A stretch of 64,000 nt of DNA, taken from assembly GCA_030737835.1 (NCBI GenBank), contig CM060847.1, positions 1,902,977 through 1,966,976 of the forward strand, in the 5' to 3' direction. The notes below the pieces were generated by a model, which saw only the letters and a program-made list of their open reading frames with translations, was not told the origin of the DNA and did not search any database. Below, in pieces: positions 1 to 13,100 of this stretch (position 1 is the stretch's first letter; each line of letters opens with the position of its first letter). The position numbers and the translations under genes were made by a program. The stretch is from Acorus gramineus. Taxonomy: Eukaryota; Streptophyta; Magnoliopsida; Acorales; Acoraceae.

Positions 1-248
1 GCAATCCCCGTGAAAATTTTCCATACATATGTTATGATATGATTAATTTATGAAAACTAGTATGCAATTTTCTCATGCAACAGTATGCGGCATCTATCAT
101 TTGATTATTTATTTTTTATGTAACTGTTCATGTTTGTCATCTTTTATTAATATTATACATCTATGTGTAGAACCAGAAGTTCTCACAAATATCAATTAAT
201 TTGATATTTATATTTGATTTGAAATTCATTTTAATGTTACAATGTCAT

Positions 249-1010
249 GTGTCCCTATAGGATCATACAAAAATTGTAATTACATGGATCCCTGAAGGAC
301 CATGTAGAAGTTATGAATAATGTGTTCCAATAAGACCATGCAAATTTTATTCTATCCCTGAAGGACTACAAAAATTATTACATGGATCCTTGAAGAATCA
401 TGTAAAAGATATGATTAAAAATGTCCCTGAAGGACTATGATTATATTGTAAGGATCATACAAATTTTATTTTATTTTATCCCTGAAGGACTGTACAAAAA
501 TTATGATTATATGAATCTTTGAAGGATCATGTAAAATTTTATTTTGTTCTATTCCTGAAGGACTATACAAAAATCATGATTGTTCGTGTCCCTGTAGGAC
601 CAAACAAAAGTTATATGATATATTTTTCGGGTCCTTGAAGGACCAAATAATAAATAAAAAAAAGATCCATGTATCCCAGCAGGAACATGTAAAATTTTAT
701 TTTGTTCTATCCCTGAAGGACTATACAAAAATCATGATTGTTCGTGTCCCTGTAGGACCAAACAAAAGTTATATGATATATTTTTCGGGTCCTTGAAGGA
801 CCAAATAATAATATAAAAAAAATCCATGTATCCCAGCAGGAACATGTAAAATTTTATTTTGTTCTATCCCTGAAGGACTATACAAAAATCATGATTGTTC
901 GTGTCCCTGTAGGACCAAACAAAAGTTATATGATATATTTTTTGGGTCCTTGAAGGACCAAATAATAATAAAAAAAAAAGATCCATGTATCCCAGCAGGA
1001 ACATGTAAAT
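249..1010. repeat. Tandem repeat array inside the retrotransposon
   Basis: The short motif TCCCTGAAGGACTA and close variants such as TCCTTGAAGGACCA recur every few tens of bases. From about 526 onward the array becomes regular: three copies of a unit of about 158 bp begin near 551, 709 and 866, nearly identical apart from small A-run changes. The left part (249-525) is older and more diverged. It sits where the 5' half of gag would be expected, so it may have replaced or expanded from that region. Confidence 0.85.
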
Positions 1011-1091
1011 TATGATTAGATTTCACCATCATCATCATAATGAAGAGGATTTAAAGATTAATACCTCATTGACAAAGGTCCACCGGCCATT

Positions 1092-1457
1092 ATGCCTCAA
1101 ATATGCTCCAGTTGTAGCAATATTGAGAGCATTAATTTTATATATTCTCGTTGCCGAACAACGATTTTTTTAAAATATCATATAACTCAACTCAATGGCA
1201 TAGCATCATTACCCGAAGTAAATGCATTTTATTTTATGTTCGCCATGGAAGTTGTGGTCATGAATGATGAGATCATGATTTATATAGTTGAGAAAGCACA
1301 ACAATCATAAAGTTTGTAAAATATCTCAAATCACTAGAAGTGATTTGCTATTAAACAAAAGCATAATTGAAGGGAAAAGGGTTGCAGAACAAACCCCTAA
1401 CACAAGGAAAATGATTGTTATGTATTTGGTGCTTTAAAAATATGGTCACGTACCTGA
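1092..1457 (+). pseudogene. Degenerate gag C-terminus (copia)
   Basis: The frame starting at 1092 contains LPEVNA, which resembles the linker near the end of plant copia gag. In the same frame 1416-1457 reads CYVFGALKIWSRT followed by a stop. This lines up with the gag CCHC zinc knuckle, with the second Cys, the His and the last Cys all lost (Phe, Ile and a stop codon). A stop at 1308-1310 and others up to 1457 interrupt the frame. The assignment rests on position directly before protease and on the knuckle spacing; the 1092-1310 part alone would not be convincing. Confidence 0.6.
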
Positions 1458-4400
1458 TGTACGATCAGACTTTTATAATTTTTATAATTATAATTTTTCT
1501 TTGTTATCTAAAATCCATTTTTCTTATTTTTATATTTATCTTATTTATTTCATTTTTTTTTTTTACAAGAATGGCTATGGTTGGTGACATTTGTCTAGCA
1601 GACAGCGCTACAACACATACGATCCTACGAAATAAACAATATTTCTCGACATTGACATTAATCAATGCAAATGTTAATACCATTTCTGGTACTACGAAAT
1701 TAATTGAAGGCTCCGGAAGAGCAAATATAATATTACCAGGAGGTACAAAATTTTGTATTAATGATGCATTATATTCAGCAAGATCCAGAAGAAATCTGCT
1801 AAGTTTTAAGGATATCCGTCTTAATGGATATCATATTGAGACTATCAATGAAAACAATATGGAGTATTTATGCATTACTTCAATTGTTTCAGGCCAAAAA
1901 CATGTATTAGAGAAACTTCATGCTTTCTCATCTGGGTTGTATTATACAACCATAAAAACAATCGAATCATATGCTGTAATGAACCAGAAGTTCTATGATT
2001 CAGATATTTTTACACTTTGGCATGATCGTCTCGGGCATCCAGGATCTACAATGATGCGTCGAATAATTGATAATTCATTTGGGCATTCGTTAAAGAACCA
2101 GAAGATTCTTTTACCTAATCACTATCAATGCACTTCGTGCTCACAAGGAAAATTGATAGTTAGACCATCCCCTACAAAAGTCAATGTTGAGTCACCAACA
2201 TTTTTGCAAAGAATCCAAGGGGATATATGTGGCCCAATCCACTATTGATAGACGCATCTGCTAGATGGTCGCATGTTTGTCTATTATCCACTCGGAATGC
2301 TGCATTTGCAAGACTACTTGCTCAGATAATCCGATTACAGTCGCATTTTTCGGATTATCATATAAAGTCAATACGTCTTGATGGAGCTGGTGAATTCACA
2401 TCGAAAACTTTTAACGACTATTGTATGTCGCATGGCATCGATGTTGAACACCCTGTTGCTCATGTGCACACCCAAAATGGATTAGCTGAATCATTTATTA
2501 AGCATCTTCAGCTAATTGCACGTCCTATGCTTTTGAGGACAAAATTACCCGTTTCAGCTTGGGGTCATGCTATATTGCATGCAGCAGCATTAGTTCGCCT
2601 TCGGCCAACTGCTTATCATCAATATTCCCCTTTACAGCTCGTACTGGGTCATCAACCAAATATTTCACATCTTCGAATTTTTGGTTGTGCTGTACAAGTT
2701 CCTATTGCCCCTACACAACGAACTAAAATGGGCCCTCAACGTCGATTGGGAATTTATGTAGGCTTTGATTCTCCCTCTATTATAAGATATCTTGAACCAT
2801 TGACAGGGGATGTTTTTACCGCTCGATTTGCGGATTGTCATTTTGATGAGACAATATTCCCGTCATTAGGGGGAGAAAATCCGTCGCCAGAAGAACGACG
2901 TGAACTTATATGGAAAACTCCATCTTTGTCTCATCTTGATCCTCGCACTAATCAATGTGAAACTGAAGTGCAAAGAATCACTCATCTTCAAAGAATTGCG
3001 CATCAATTGCCAGATGCATTCAATGATGCAGCAAAAGTGATGAAATCACATATTCCAGCTGCTAATACTCCAGCTCGAATTAATGTTCCAATAGGAAAAA
3101 CTGCTAATATGCCGGCTAATGAATCAACAAAAACACGCCTGAAGCGTGGAAGACCTATAGGCTCAAAAGATTCAGCTCCCCGAAGGAGAAAAACAATGAA
3201 GAATAATTCTCTAGAAGAGTATGAAACACTTGAAAGACCCACAATAATAACTCCTATAGAGGAAGAAGTCCCTGAAGTGACACAAGTCCCTGAAGAGACT
3301 GACGTCCCTGAAGTGACGCCCGTGCATGAAGAACAAGTACATGGAAATGAAGAAATTTCCATAAATTATGCAAATTCACAAATATTGTGGGATCGAAAGC
3401 AAGTGCTTGTTGATGATATATTCTCATTTGCAGTAGCTACAGAAATCATTTCAGATAATGATTTAGAACCACGTTCAGTGGATGAATGCAGACGAAAAAA
3501 TTGTTGGCCACAATGGAAAGCTGCTATTCAAACAGAATTGGATTCACTTGCAAAACACCAAGTATTTGGACCAGTAGTCCTAACCCCTGAAGGTGTTAAA
3601 CCAGTAGGATGTAAATGGGTGTTTGCGAGAAAACGAAATGAAAGAAACGAGATTGTTAGATACAAAGCTCGTCTTGTGGCACAGGGTTTCCTGCAGAGAC
3701 CTGGGATAGATTTTGAAGAGACATATTCTCCTGTGATGGACACAATCACATTTCGGTATTTAATTAGTCTTGTAGTCTCAGAAGGACTTGACATGCAGCT
3801 AATGGATGTGGTTACTGCATATTTATATGGAAAATTAGATACCGACATTTATATGAAAGTTCCTGAAGGACTAAAATTGCCTGAAGCAAAACCACGAAAT
3901 ATGTACTCAATAAAGTTAAGACGATCCTTGTATGGATTAAAGCAATCTGGACGAATGTGGTATAACCGTCTTAGTGAGTACTTAATAAAAGAAGGATATG
4001 TCAATGATCCAATATGCCCCTGTGTATTTATTAAGAAAATGGAACTCGGATTTACCATTATTGCAGTATATGTTGATGATATTAATCTAATTGGGACTCC
4101 TGAAGAGCTCAAAAAGGCTTCCGAATATCTGAAAAAGGAGTTTGAAATGAAAGATCTTGGAAAAACAAGATATTGTCTCGGCTTGCAAATTGAGCAAAGT
4201 TCAAATGGGATACTTGTTCATCAAACAGCATATGTTGAAAAAATCCTGAAGCGTTTTAATATGGACAAATGTCATCCATTAAGTACTCCAATGGTAGTAA
4301 GGTTACTTGACCCCAAAAAGGATCCTTTTCGTCCAAAAGAAGATACTGAAAATCTTCTTGGTCCTGAAGTACCATATCTTAGTGCAATTGGTGCCTTATT

Positions 4401-5079
4401 ATATTTGGCCCAATGCACTAGACCTGACATTGCATTTTCAGTTAATTTATTGGCCAGATTTAGCTCTGCACCAACTCGAAGGCATTGGAATGGTGTGAAG
4501 CACATTTTTCGTTATCTTCGTGGAACGTCAGACATGGGTCTATTCTATGCAAAGGATTCCAATAATGGTGCACAACTAAAGGGTTATGCAGATTCAGGAT
4601 ATCTTTCAGATCCTCACAAGGCTCGCTCACAAACAGGCTATGTATTCACTTGCGGTGGCACAGCAATCTCTTGGCGATCTACGAAACAGACTTTGGTCGC
4701 CACGTCTTCTAACCACTCTGAGATTCTTGCACTCCACGAAGCAAGCCGGGAATGCGTGTGGATAAGGTCTTTGGTTCATCATATTCGTACTGCATGCGGA
4801 CTATCTCTCATTACAGATGTTCCAACAACTATATATGAAGACAATGCAGCATGCATTGCTCAAATCAAAGGGGGATATATCAAGGGTGATAGAACAAAGC
4901 ATATTTCTCCAAAATTCTTTTACACTCATGAGCTCCAGCAGAGACATGAAATTGATGTTCAACAAATTCAGTCAAAGGACAATCTTGCAGATTTGTTTAC
5001 TAAAGCTTTGTCGACATCAACATTCAAGAAGCTGGTGTATGAAATCGGGATGCGACGAGTTTGCGACCAAAATTCTTGA
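1415..5079 (+). pseudogene. Copia pol polyprotein, frameshifted
   Basis: The first frame (1415-2248) holds the aspartic protease signature ADSATTH near 1600 and the GAG-pre-integrase HHCC finger (LWHDRLGHPG and CTSCSQGK, about 2017-2150). It ends in integrase after GDICGPIHY. The second frame (2227-5079) resumes at LLIDASARW, carries the later integrase acidic residues (LDGAGEF and NGLAESF), then reverse transcriptase with the active-site box YVDD at 4068-4079, and RNase H with ADSGYLSD and EDNAACIAQ. The switch at 2227-2248 is a frameshift plus loss of about a dozen integrase residues, so integrase is inactivated. The RT and RNase H frames are intact, which suggests a moderately young copy. 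Confidence 0.9.
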
Positions 5080-5127
5080 AATCTTGTACTTATGAGGGGG
5101 AGTAATTTTTGATGACATTTTGCGAAC

Positions 5128-5296
5128 TGTACTCTTTTTCCTTCGCCTAGGTTTTGTCCCATTGGGTTTTCCTGGCAAGGTTTTAATGAGGCAGTGTCAA
5201 ACGCATACACTATTATACGATTAAGTTACATTGTACTCTTTTTCCTTCGCTTTGGTTTTTTCCCATTGGGTTTTCCAAGCAAGGTTTTAATGAGGC
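5128..5296. repeat. Direct duplication before the 3' LTR
   Basis: A segment of about 66 bp beginning TGTACTCTTTTTCCTTCGC and ending in TTTTAATGAGGCA occurs at 5128-5193 and again at 5232-5296, 104 bp apart. It belongs to the untranslated tail between pol and the polypurine tract. A purine-rich stretch GAGGGGGAG also occurs twice, at about 5093-5101 and 5322-5330; only the second abuts the LTR. Confidence 0.8.
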
Positions 5297-5330
5297 AATT
5301 TTCTTAGCGTGGTGGTCATCCAAGGGGGAG

Positions 5331-5637
5331 TGTTGTGAATATGGTGGATAACCACCACTTCTCTAACCTATAACCTCCCCCACTCTTCAACTCCATAACC
5401 TCCCCCACTCTTCTATTCCATAACACTCCCATTATGCCCCACTATCTCCCCCTCACCTCTATAGACTTGTAACTCTCCACCTTTGGGATTCCTCTATGCA
5501 CCCTATAAATAGAGGGGTTCTCTCTTGTATTCAACCAACAAATAGTGAATAAGAATCTCTCTCTACTTCTCTTCTCTATATGCTTGTGTGGTTTGTTTAT
5601 ATACTCTTATATATCATATTCTATTTAGTTTACAACA
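5331..5637 (+). repeat. 3' LTR with polypurine tract upstream
   Basis: The LTR starts TGTTGT and ends ACAACA, giving a perfect 6-bp terminal inversion and the TG...CA rule. It is immediately preceded by the polypurine tract AAGGGGGAG (5322-5330). Length is 307 bp, short as is common for copia. Inside are a TATA box (TATAAATA at 5504-5511) and downstream A/T-rich polyadenylation-like sequence around 5545-5560. The five bases after the end, AATTT, are the expected target-site duplication, which cannot be tested because the left end is missing. Confidence 0.85.
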
Positions 5638-6678
5638 AATTTATGTTATTGTTTTCATTTGTAGTACGGCGGTTGTTCTATTAAAATATTTGTACTGAAG
5701 AATGATCATATGAATATTAGGCATCGTTTTCTTCGTGTTTTTTTGTTAATAGAATTATTTTATCATTATTTATTTTATAAGAAATTATTTTATCACAAAT
5801 CATTATTTCATTGGACTAATTATTTCTCTAGTGAATTTTTTCAAAGAATCATTTTTCAGTGTCTAGCTCATAAATAGAAAATGATAAAAATTTTGATTTA
5901 AATGTTTAAAATACTCTTACTATTATACATATACTTACAAAATTTATTTCTTTACTCATATCACAATAATAAAAAATAAATTTTTTTATAAATATTTAAC
6001 GAACGCAATGATATGGACAAGGTTATATCACAAGCATATTAGTTGTACATTGTTTTTAATAATCAACTATTGGACGTTTATAATAACCGATTATTGCACA
6101 ATTCAATAGTCAATCGTGAATACAATAATATGTATATGGTTATATCACAAACATATTAGTTATACATTATTTATAATAAACTATTATTGCATGTTCAATA
6201 TATTATTTATAATATTAGTTACAATAAAATCACATATATACCCATTATAACAAAAAAATTTAGTTATAAAATTAAAACAACCATATACACCCGTTATATA
6301 GACCATGGTAATAAAAGAGTAGACTATTTATTTTAGAAGGAATATAGAAAGTAATTTGATCAATTTACAAATGGTAGAATGCTTAATTAATTTAAGATTC
6401 TTGGTAGAATCTAAGATTCCCACAAAAAATTATGAGAATGGGATTCCAACATATTTTCTCACATGTTTTGATTTTAATTTCAGTGAGGCTTACTGTTACC
6501 ATCAAGATTATCATTAACTAAATACTGGATTTTACATATTTTTTGATAATCTCATATGAAATCAAATTTCATCCCAAAATGACACGAATCAAAAAATGCC
6601 TTAAGAATGAATCATAACAGTTGAGAATAGCGTAGAGGGGTTCGATAAATCATTTTCCAAAAAATAATAATAATAAAT
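5638..6678. other. AT-rich intergenic DNA
   Basis: No gene seen. Around 6005-6190 short related phrases with TATGGACAAGGTTATATCAC and TATGGTTATATCAC repeat, a weak degenerate duplication. Confidence 0.6.
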
Positions 6679-6954
6679 GGATAATGCTACATCCAGCTCC
6701 ATTTTCAGCTTCAATTCCAGTCTACATGTATTTAAATTTTTTTAAAAATAGCATACCTTATCTAATGAGGTGCATGGTTTTATAAAAAAATAAAATATAT
6801 ACACTCAAATAAATTGCATGAATGCATTATTAAAAATATCAAAAAAAAATTTTAAAGCATAAATTTTATTAATATGAATATATATGTCGTTGATTTTCTA
6901 TCGGTACATAGGATTGAAATTTGAAGCTGAAAATGAATCTGGGTGAAACACTGC
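6679..6954. mobile_element. MITE, family A, in the LPA1 promoter
   Basis: Inverted ends are visible: the left end contains CATTTTCAGCTTCAATTCC (about 6700) and the right end contains TTTGAAGCTGAAAATGAATC (about 6920), its reverse complement with small changes. The outermost parts read ATGCTACATCCAG on the left and, reverse-complemented, GTGTTTCACCCAG on the right. The interior ACCTTATCTAATGAGGTGCA matches the copy at 50480-50715. It ends about 180 bp before the LPA1 start codon. Boundaries are approximate. Confidence 0.75.
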
Positions 6955-7132
6955 CAGAAAAAAATTGGATGTTTGTTAAGGAAGATAAGATGGATTATTA
7001 TCCAATTCAGATAAAAAGTGCGTCACATAAACATCTACACTCGAATGTATCCGGTTTCTGCAAGAGAGAGAGAGCATAAAAAGGAGTCTGCCCGTTGTTC
7101 AAAGAGCTTCTTTGAAGATAAAACATCAACAA

Positions 7133-10100
7133 ATGGCCGTAACAGCAACAGCAGCGTCCATGGCTCTCCAGCAGCGGCTGCTCTTCAACACCCCCAAATC
7201 CAAAGCATTGCATCCACATAGAAGGACCCATTTGAGCCCTCAAACGCCTCGCACAGTCTCCATGGTCTCCTCTTCACCCTCTCCTCCTTCTCCGTCGCCG
7301 GACACGAAGGAAGACACCGCCGAGTCATGCGTCAACACGGGTCTCTCCCTCTTCTCCAAAGGACGGGTGATTTGGCCTAAACCACGCATTTCTTTATATG
7401 GGTTTTCATTTCTTTTGCGCTTTATGAGTTTCTCCATGACGTCTTGCCATTTCCATTGCTTCACTTGTGAACTGGCTTGAAATTTTGATGCATTTGTTGA
7501 ACGGAGGGCCCATTTGAAGCATTCATCTGCGAGTCTGTTGTTGAAATTTAGGTGGCTCGAAGAATTCATTCTTCATCCTCCCATTTGGGGTGTCACATAG
7601 AGTTATTTTCCCCTTATAGCTGTGTCTGGATAGATAACTATCAGCAGAATAAATGATGTTATGTTTGGTTGAATTTTTTTTTATTTTTATTGGGAATGGG
7701 AAAAGGAAAAGTGACATTTTTGTTGTCTCTCCTTGGATAAAGTGAGGATGTGTGTTGGATGAAAGATGGATAGAGTTTATGACTTTTTATATGATAATTA
7801 TACTCTTTCATAAATTGTTTATGTTTGGGAATAAGTGTGAGAGATACGCGTATGATATAAAAGATTTAAATTGTTTTTAGGATGTGTGTGAGAGTGTTAG
7901 GTATTTTTATCCATTGGTATAGATTAGCAAGCAATTCCAACCCTCCTAGAATAGTTATCAGGCCCTTTCTTACCTTATATAGGCACAGTTATCAGGTTTT
8001 ATTCTCCGAAGCAAACAACATTAATTCCTTATTCTCTCTTATTCTTCTGTTATGTTACACCCCTAACGGGGGTATATTTCCTAAAAAGCTTCCTTTTTTA
8101 AAAGATTATAACTATAAGTTCCAACCAATCCATTTGGGGTGTTTGGAAACACTTTTGGGTTAAGTTCAATTTCCTGCGAAAGCAAAATCATTTTTCAAGC
8201 ACTACCTTTAGCTACAAATATGCAGTATTGGGGAAGTTTTAGATTGAATCAAGAGCATCTTTTATTACTGGAACTCTTGGTATTGGGTTTGATGTATGCT
8301 TTACGGAATTAATTTGGTTTCAAATAGGTGATCTTTACGCACTTCAAGGGACTAGTCCACCATACGATATGATTATGAGATATACGAATGCATTTTGAAA
8401 AATCATTGTAAATATCGTTTAGGCACCGTTTTATGGTATTCTTTATTTCTTTCAATAGGTGGATGTTCGCCATATATGTTTTCATCTTCTTGTTTTTCTT
8501 TTTTAATATTTTTGTATTTGTTGATTTTTGTTTTGTCATATCATCTTTTATAGTGTTTATTGCAGTTGTTTATACGGTCCGCGCCATATCGGTCTTATTC
8601 TCACAGTCATTTGGGGGTCAATGTATATACCAGGTTAAAGATGCTCTTGCACAATTTGAGAATGCACTTACTCTGAATCCAAATCCAGTGGAAGCTCAAG
8701 CTGCATTGTACAATAAAGCATGCTGTCATGCATACCGGTATGTGACCCTCCAACTCATGCAACAAAAAAAAAAGCACAGAAACACTGTTCATGTTTTTTT
8801 TTATTGATTCCATGATTTAGCCTTGGAGTTGTATAAATTTTCTTCACCAGAGTCAGACTGTATTTCTGGTCTTCTCAAAAATGCATGTTTGAGGTTAGCT
8901 TGCTTTTCATATTTTCTGGGTTGGCTAGATAAATCAGGGAACATTCATTTTTGTCTATTGATATTTGAATGGATTTGTCATGTGTCAAACAGGGGCAAAA
9001 TTAAGATTTACATCCCAATCTCCTGTTATTATTAACATCAGTAGTAATATTTTCTAAAACTTGGTGAGTTTTTTTTTGTCTTATAACCTTTTAATATTTT
9101 GAAACTGAAACCAGAAAGTTATATCTTGTAGAATATGAGTTGCACTGTTTTTCTATTATTTGTACCAAAAGTTTGCAAAATTAAGCATGAAAAATTTTAT
9201 AATGGTTTGTCACAGCTTACCGACAGGGGCGGAACCAGGAATTTGGGGGGGGGAGGGGGCAGAAGGCCAAGAGACTTAGAGTGAATCTCATTATTCTCAT
9301 CGCAAAAAATAAAAATAAAAAATGAAATTTCAAAATTGCAAAAATGAATATGAAGAAGATAACTGATACAAAAAACATACTAGGATATCTTTTAAGCTTA
9401 TATTTTGGGGAGAGAGTTTAAACCTAACTTCCAAAAAAATTGAGAGACTCGATATAACCATCATGAAAAATTCACTAAAAAAGTCAAATTAATGATTTTT
9501 CAACCCTCCAAAATCAGATACAGGTATTCCCTTCAAAACAAAGCTTTCACATATTTTTTTAAAAAAAACCATGCCTCCAAATCTCAAATATTTAATGGGC
9601 ACTAATATACTAAGTCCAATTTGTAGCCTTCTTTATGGCTACACATTAACACAATATATAAAATTGGCTAACTCAGTATCTTCATATACACTATAAATTA
9701 AATAAATGCATTTATTCATAAGAGCATGTATTTCATTTCTATTAAAAAAAATCAAATGTACTTCATTTATAAACATACGTCATTATATAGGTGTGCAATT
9801 AAAAAAAAAATCTAATGTATGCATGCTAACGGGGATTCAAGCATTGCTGAATATAACATTTTCCAATTTCAAACACAGTTAACTTTGTCCTATTTCTAAA
9901 TTTAGACATATTAAAATAATGACATAATAAACACAGTTAACTTGCATAAACCATATTTAAAGGTTCCTTCATTTGATGAGGAGGGGATGCATAGGAGGCA
10001 ATGGTTTCTCTCCCTTGCTCCGCACTACTTCAATATAATCTAACCATGTCAGAAAAACAAAAAAAATCAAATGAAATAAATTTTTGCATTTCTAGACTGC

Positions 10101-13100
10101 TATGCCAACCAGTATATATGCATTGACCCGTGGCTAGGGGGGGCCCGGGAACAGATAAATGATTAACCATTCTGCTTACTGAGCAACCAAATCTGCTTCA
10201 TAATCAGGATAACTGGATCCTAGTTCTCCTACATGTTTTCAACCGTGGAACAAATAAATGATAAACCATTCTTTTTCCCCAAATCTTGAATTCTTTTGTG
10301 GCAATCAGTAGTTTAACATTTATTAATCCGCCTTTTTTTTACTGTAATTACTGCTGGACAAAAGTATATTGAGGATTATGGGCAATGGTGTCATAGTAAA
10401 TGTTAATATATTTAATATCATTGAAGATCGTGTTTACATTTCGTTGTTTGGCATGATGAAATTTCTTAGATATGAATGCAGGCCTTTAATTAGGTGTGCT
10501 TCTCATACTCATCCATATTCTTTCCATGTCTAGAGGAATTAAATAATAGCTTCTTGGTTTTATGAGCTTCAACTTCCTGCCCCTTCCAATTGGTATAAAC
10601 CAATAAGCCCCTCTCCTACTAACCAACTTGCCTCCTAAGAATTTGGCATTTGTGCATGGGGAGTTGGTGTCAAGTTAAAAGCCATTCATATATAATAATA
10701 ATTATGAAATGATGATTGATCATACTTTGAAGTTTGATCCATGAATCTAACACGAATAGATAGATAATACTTTGTTGTTTGGTTTGGTATTATTGCAATC
10801 TATGCAAGAGGCAAAAACCAAGTCACTCATTGAATTGATGACTATGCCATTTGTTTAAACCCAAGTGCATGGCCACTTGTGTTAACAATCCTTCTTCCTT
10901 GCATTTTTGGGCAGAATCATGCTTGCATTCCATGTTGGGAATTTTCCCTGTGAAGTATTTGTTAGTGAACCATGTGATAAGTATATATTTTTTTTAATAA
11001 ATGAATTGAGGTTTCTGCTTGTTGATTCTAATTGCTCACATTTGCGTGTAAAATCTCATTTATGAACAAAGCTTTAGAGTTAGTGATTTTGTTTTCTTAT
11101 TTACATGTCTTACATTATTTTATTTATTATTTCAATCTCCATACCACAAATTGTATAATTTTCTAGGCTATTCTCGCTAGTTGGAAGCAGTGTATTTGTT
11201 GATGTACTCTTTGCCTCCAATGCAGAGGGGAAGGAAAGAAAGCTGCAGATTCCTTACGGATTGCTCTACGAGATTACAATCTTAAATTCACCACCATCCT
11301 TAATGACCCAGACCTTGCTTCATTCAGAACTCTGCCGGAGTTCAAGGAATTGCAAGAAGAGGTTGTTATTTAGATTCTTTTTTTTTTATCATGTTTTGGT
11401 TATGGAGTTGAGTTCAAAATTTTATTTAGTTTAAAAAGGTCATCAGGACTCATTTTTCCAAAAAGTTAGAGCGCACAATTTTTTTATCTGTACTAATACC
11501 GAGCAACTTAATTTAGATAATATTCTAATTTATTTCCTGCATTTCTCTTGATCATGTAACCTGTGCTTTGTAGTTTAGGCAAGGTTGGGTGGTGAGGACA
11601 TTGGATATGGTTTCAGGAGAGATCTCAAGCTCATCAGTGAAGTGCAGGCGCCATTCCGTGGTGTCAGAAGATTCTTCTATGTAGCTTTTACTGCAGCCGC
11701 TGGAATTTCTACTTTTTTCACTGTACCTAGACTCATACAAGCAATTAAAGGAGGTGATGGTGCTCCCGATATATGGGAGACTACTGGAAATGCGGCAATC
11801 AATATTGGAGGTAAATCTGAAGTTATTTGTTATTTGACCAATTTCCACTTAATTTTCAGTATAGAACTCGATTACCCATCTGAAATCATTTTGACTGTCA
11901 TGATTAAGTGATAGGTCAAGTAATTTTCTTATAGCTGCATGACGACATATATATGTGTTGCTTGAACAATTTCCCCCCTCCAAAAACCTATGTGGATAAC
12001 TTGTATCACCATGGTATCTGTTTGTAGATCTCTGGTCATGCTTGATGTTTTTCCCCTTAAGTCTTTGCGCTACAACAATGCTGGTCCAAGTGATAGATGG
12101 ATGCAGAAGATTGAGGATCATAGGGTCCTCTTGAAGGATAGTGTTATAAGTGAAATATGATGAATTTTTAAGAAATTGATGCATGCGAATATTGATAGAA
12201 CTTTAGATTTGTGTGATTCCTTGCACATCATGTGCCATTGACATTCGTCGGAGAACTAGAGTTGTAAAAGTGAGACATCAGGTATCCACGGTATATAAAT
12301 ATGCAACGAGTGTGGAAATCAGACAAAAAGGCGTAATATGGTTAACAATTAGATTTAATAGGATATTCTTAACAAGAAAAATCAGGGACCAAGGAGGAAA
12401 AGTACTATGATAGCAGTATTCAATAATAAAGGTGATGAGTGGCAAGGTGCTAACTATCGAGGGACATCATGGGATGAGTGATGGAACAAAGATTGCGGAA
12501 AAGTACATGACTATCAGAAAATTAATTGGGCTTCCAACCAGGGAGGTCAACCATGGAACCCATTTAGTTTAAAATCAATGGAGAAGTTTAGAGAAGCCAA
12601 GGTAAAAAAGTCTAAAGGGTGTTAATACGACTTAAAAATAATTATTACATATTTCCTCTAGAATTGATTTGGCACAGGTGTTGAAGAGGACAGGGTCCGA
12701 TCATGGTTATATTGATGTTAGTAAATATATGCATGAAGGTTCTTGCCATCTTTCCAAAGATTAGTGAATTCTATTTGGTGTAGGCTTTCATGAATGGTTT
12801 TCTTCGATTTTTCATATATCTGCTCTTGTTATGGCTGAATTGACTGCCAAATTATAATATGATTTCCCTGGTGCGCGCTCTTTGCAGATGCTATATGGTG
12901 AATGATAAATTGGGAAATGAATTAAAGTTTATTTATTAATTTATTTACTAAAGGGATTGGAAGTTAATGGATATAAAACAGAAATCTGGAATGTAACTTA
13001 GTGGTTGGGGGTAGGGGGTTTTAATTAGCACTGATGGTCAGGAATTAACCAAAATGCAAAAAATGTTGAGGATATGCTGAAGAAGATTGAATCCGGTGGT

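Larger units (their letters stand above)
1..5637 (+). mobile_element. Ty1/copia LTR retrotransposon, 3' part, decayed
   Basis: Internal region and 3' LTR of a copia-type element on the plus strand. In order there are a tandem-repeat region, a gag remnant with a ruined zinc knuckle, protease, integrase, reverse transcriptase, RNase H, a purine tract and the 3' LTR. The order protease-integrase-RT-RNase H is diagnostic of Ty1/copia. No sequence matching the LTR is present near position 1, so the 5' LTR and primer binding site lie left of the window. Broken frames in gag and integrase show it is not autonomous now. The true left boundary is unknown. Confidence 0.9.

Noticed and set aside
1-320. 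Search for the 5' LTR of the copia element
   Set aside because: No TGTTGTGAATATGG-like sequence at the window start, so the left LTR is outside.
9228-9262. AGGGGCGGAACCAGGAATTTG and its inverse-like partner near 21890-21917
   Set aside because: They resemble the ends of a common plant repeat, but neither has a matching second end nearby, so no element could be delimited.
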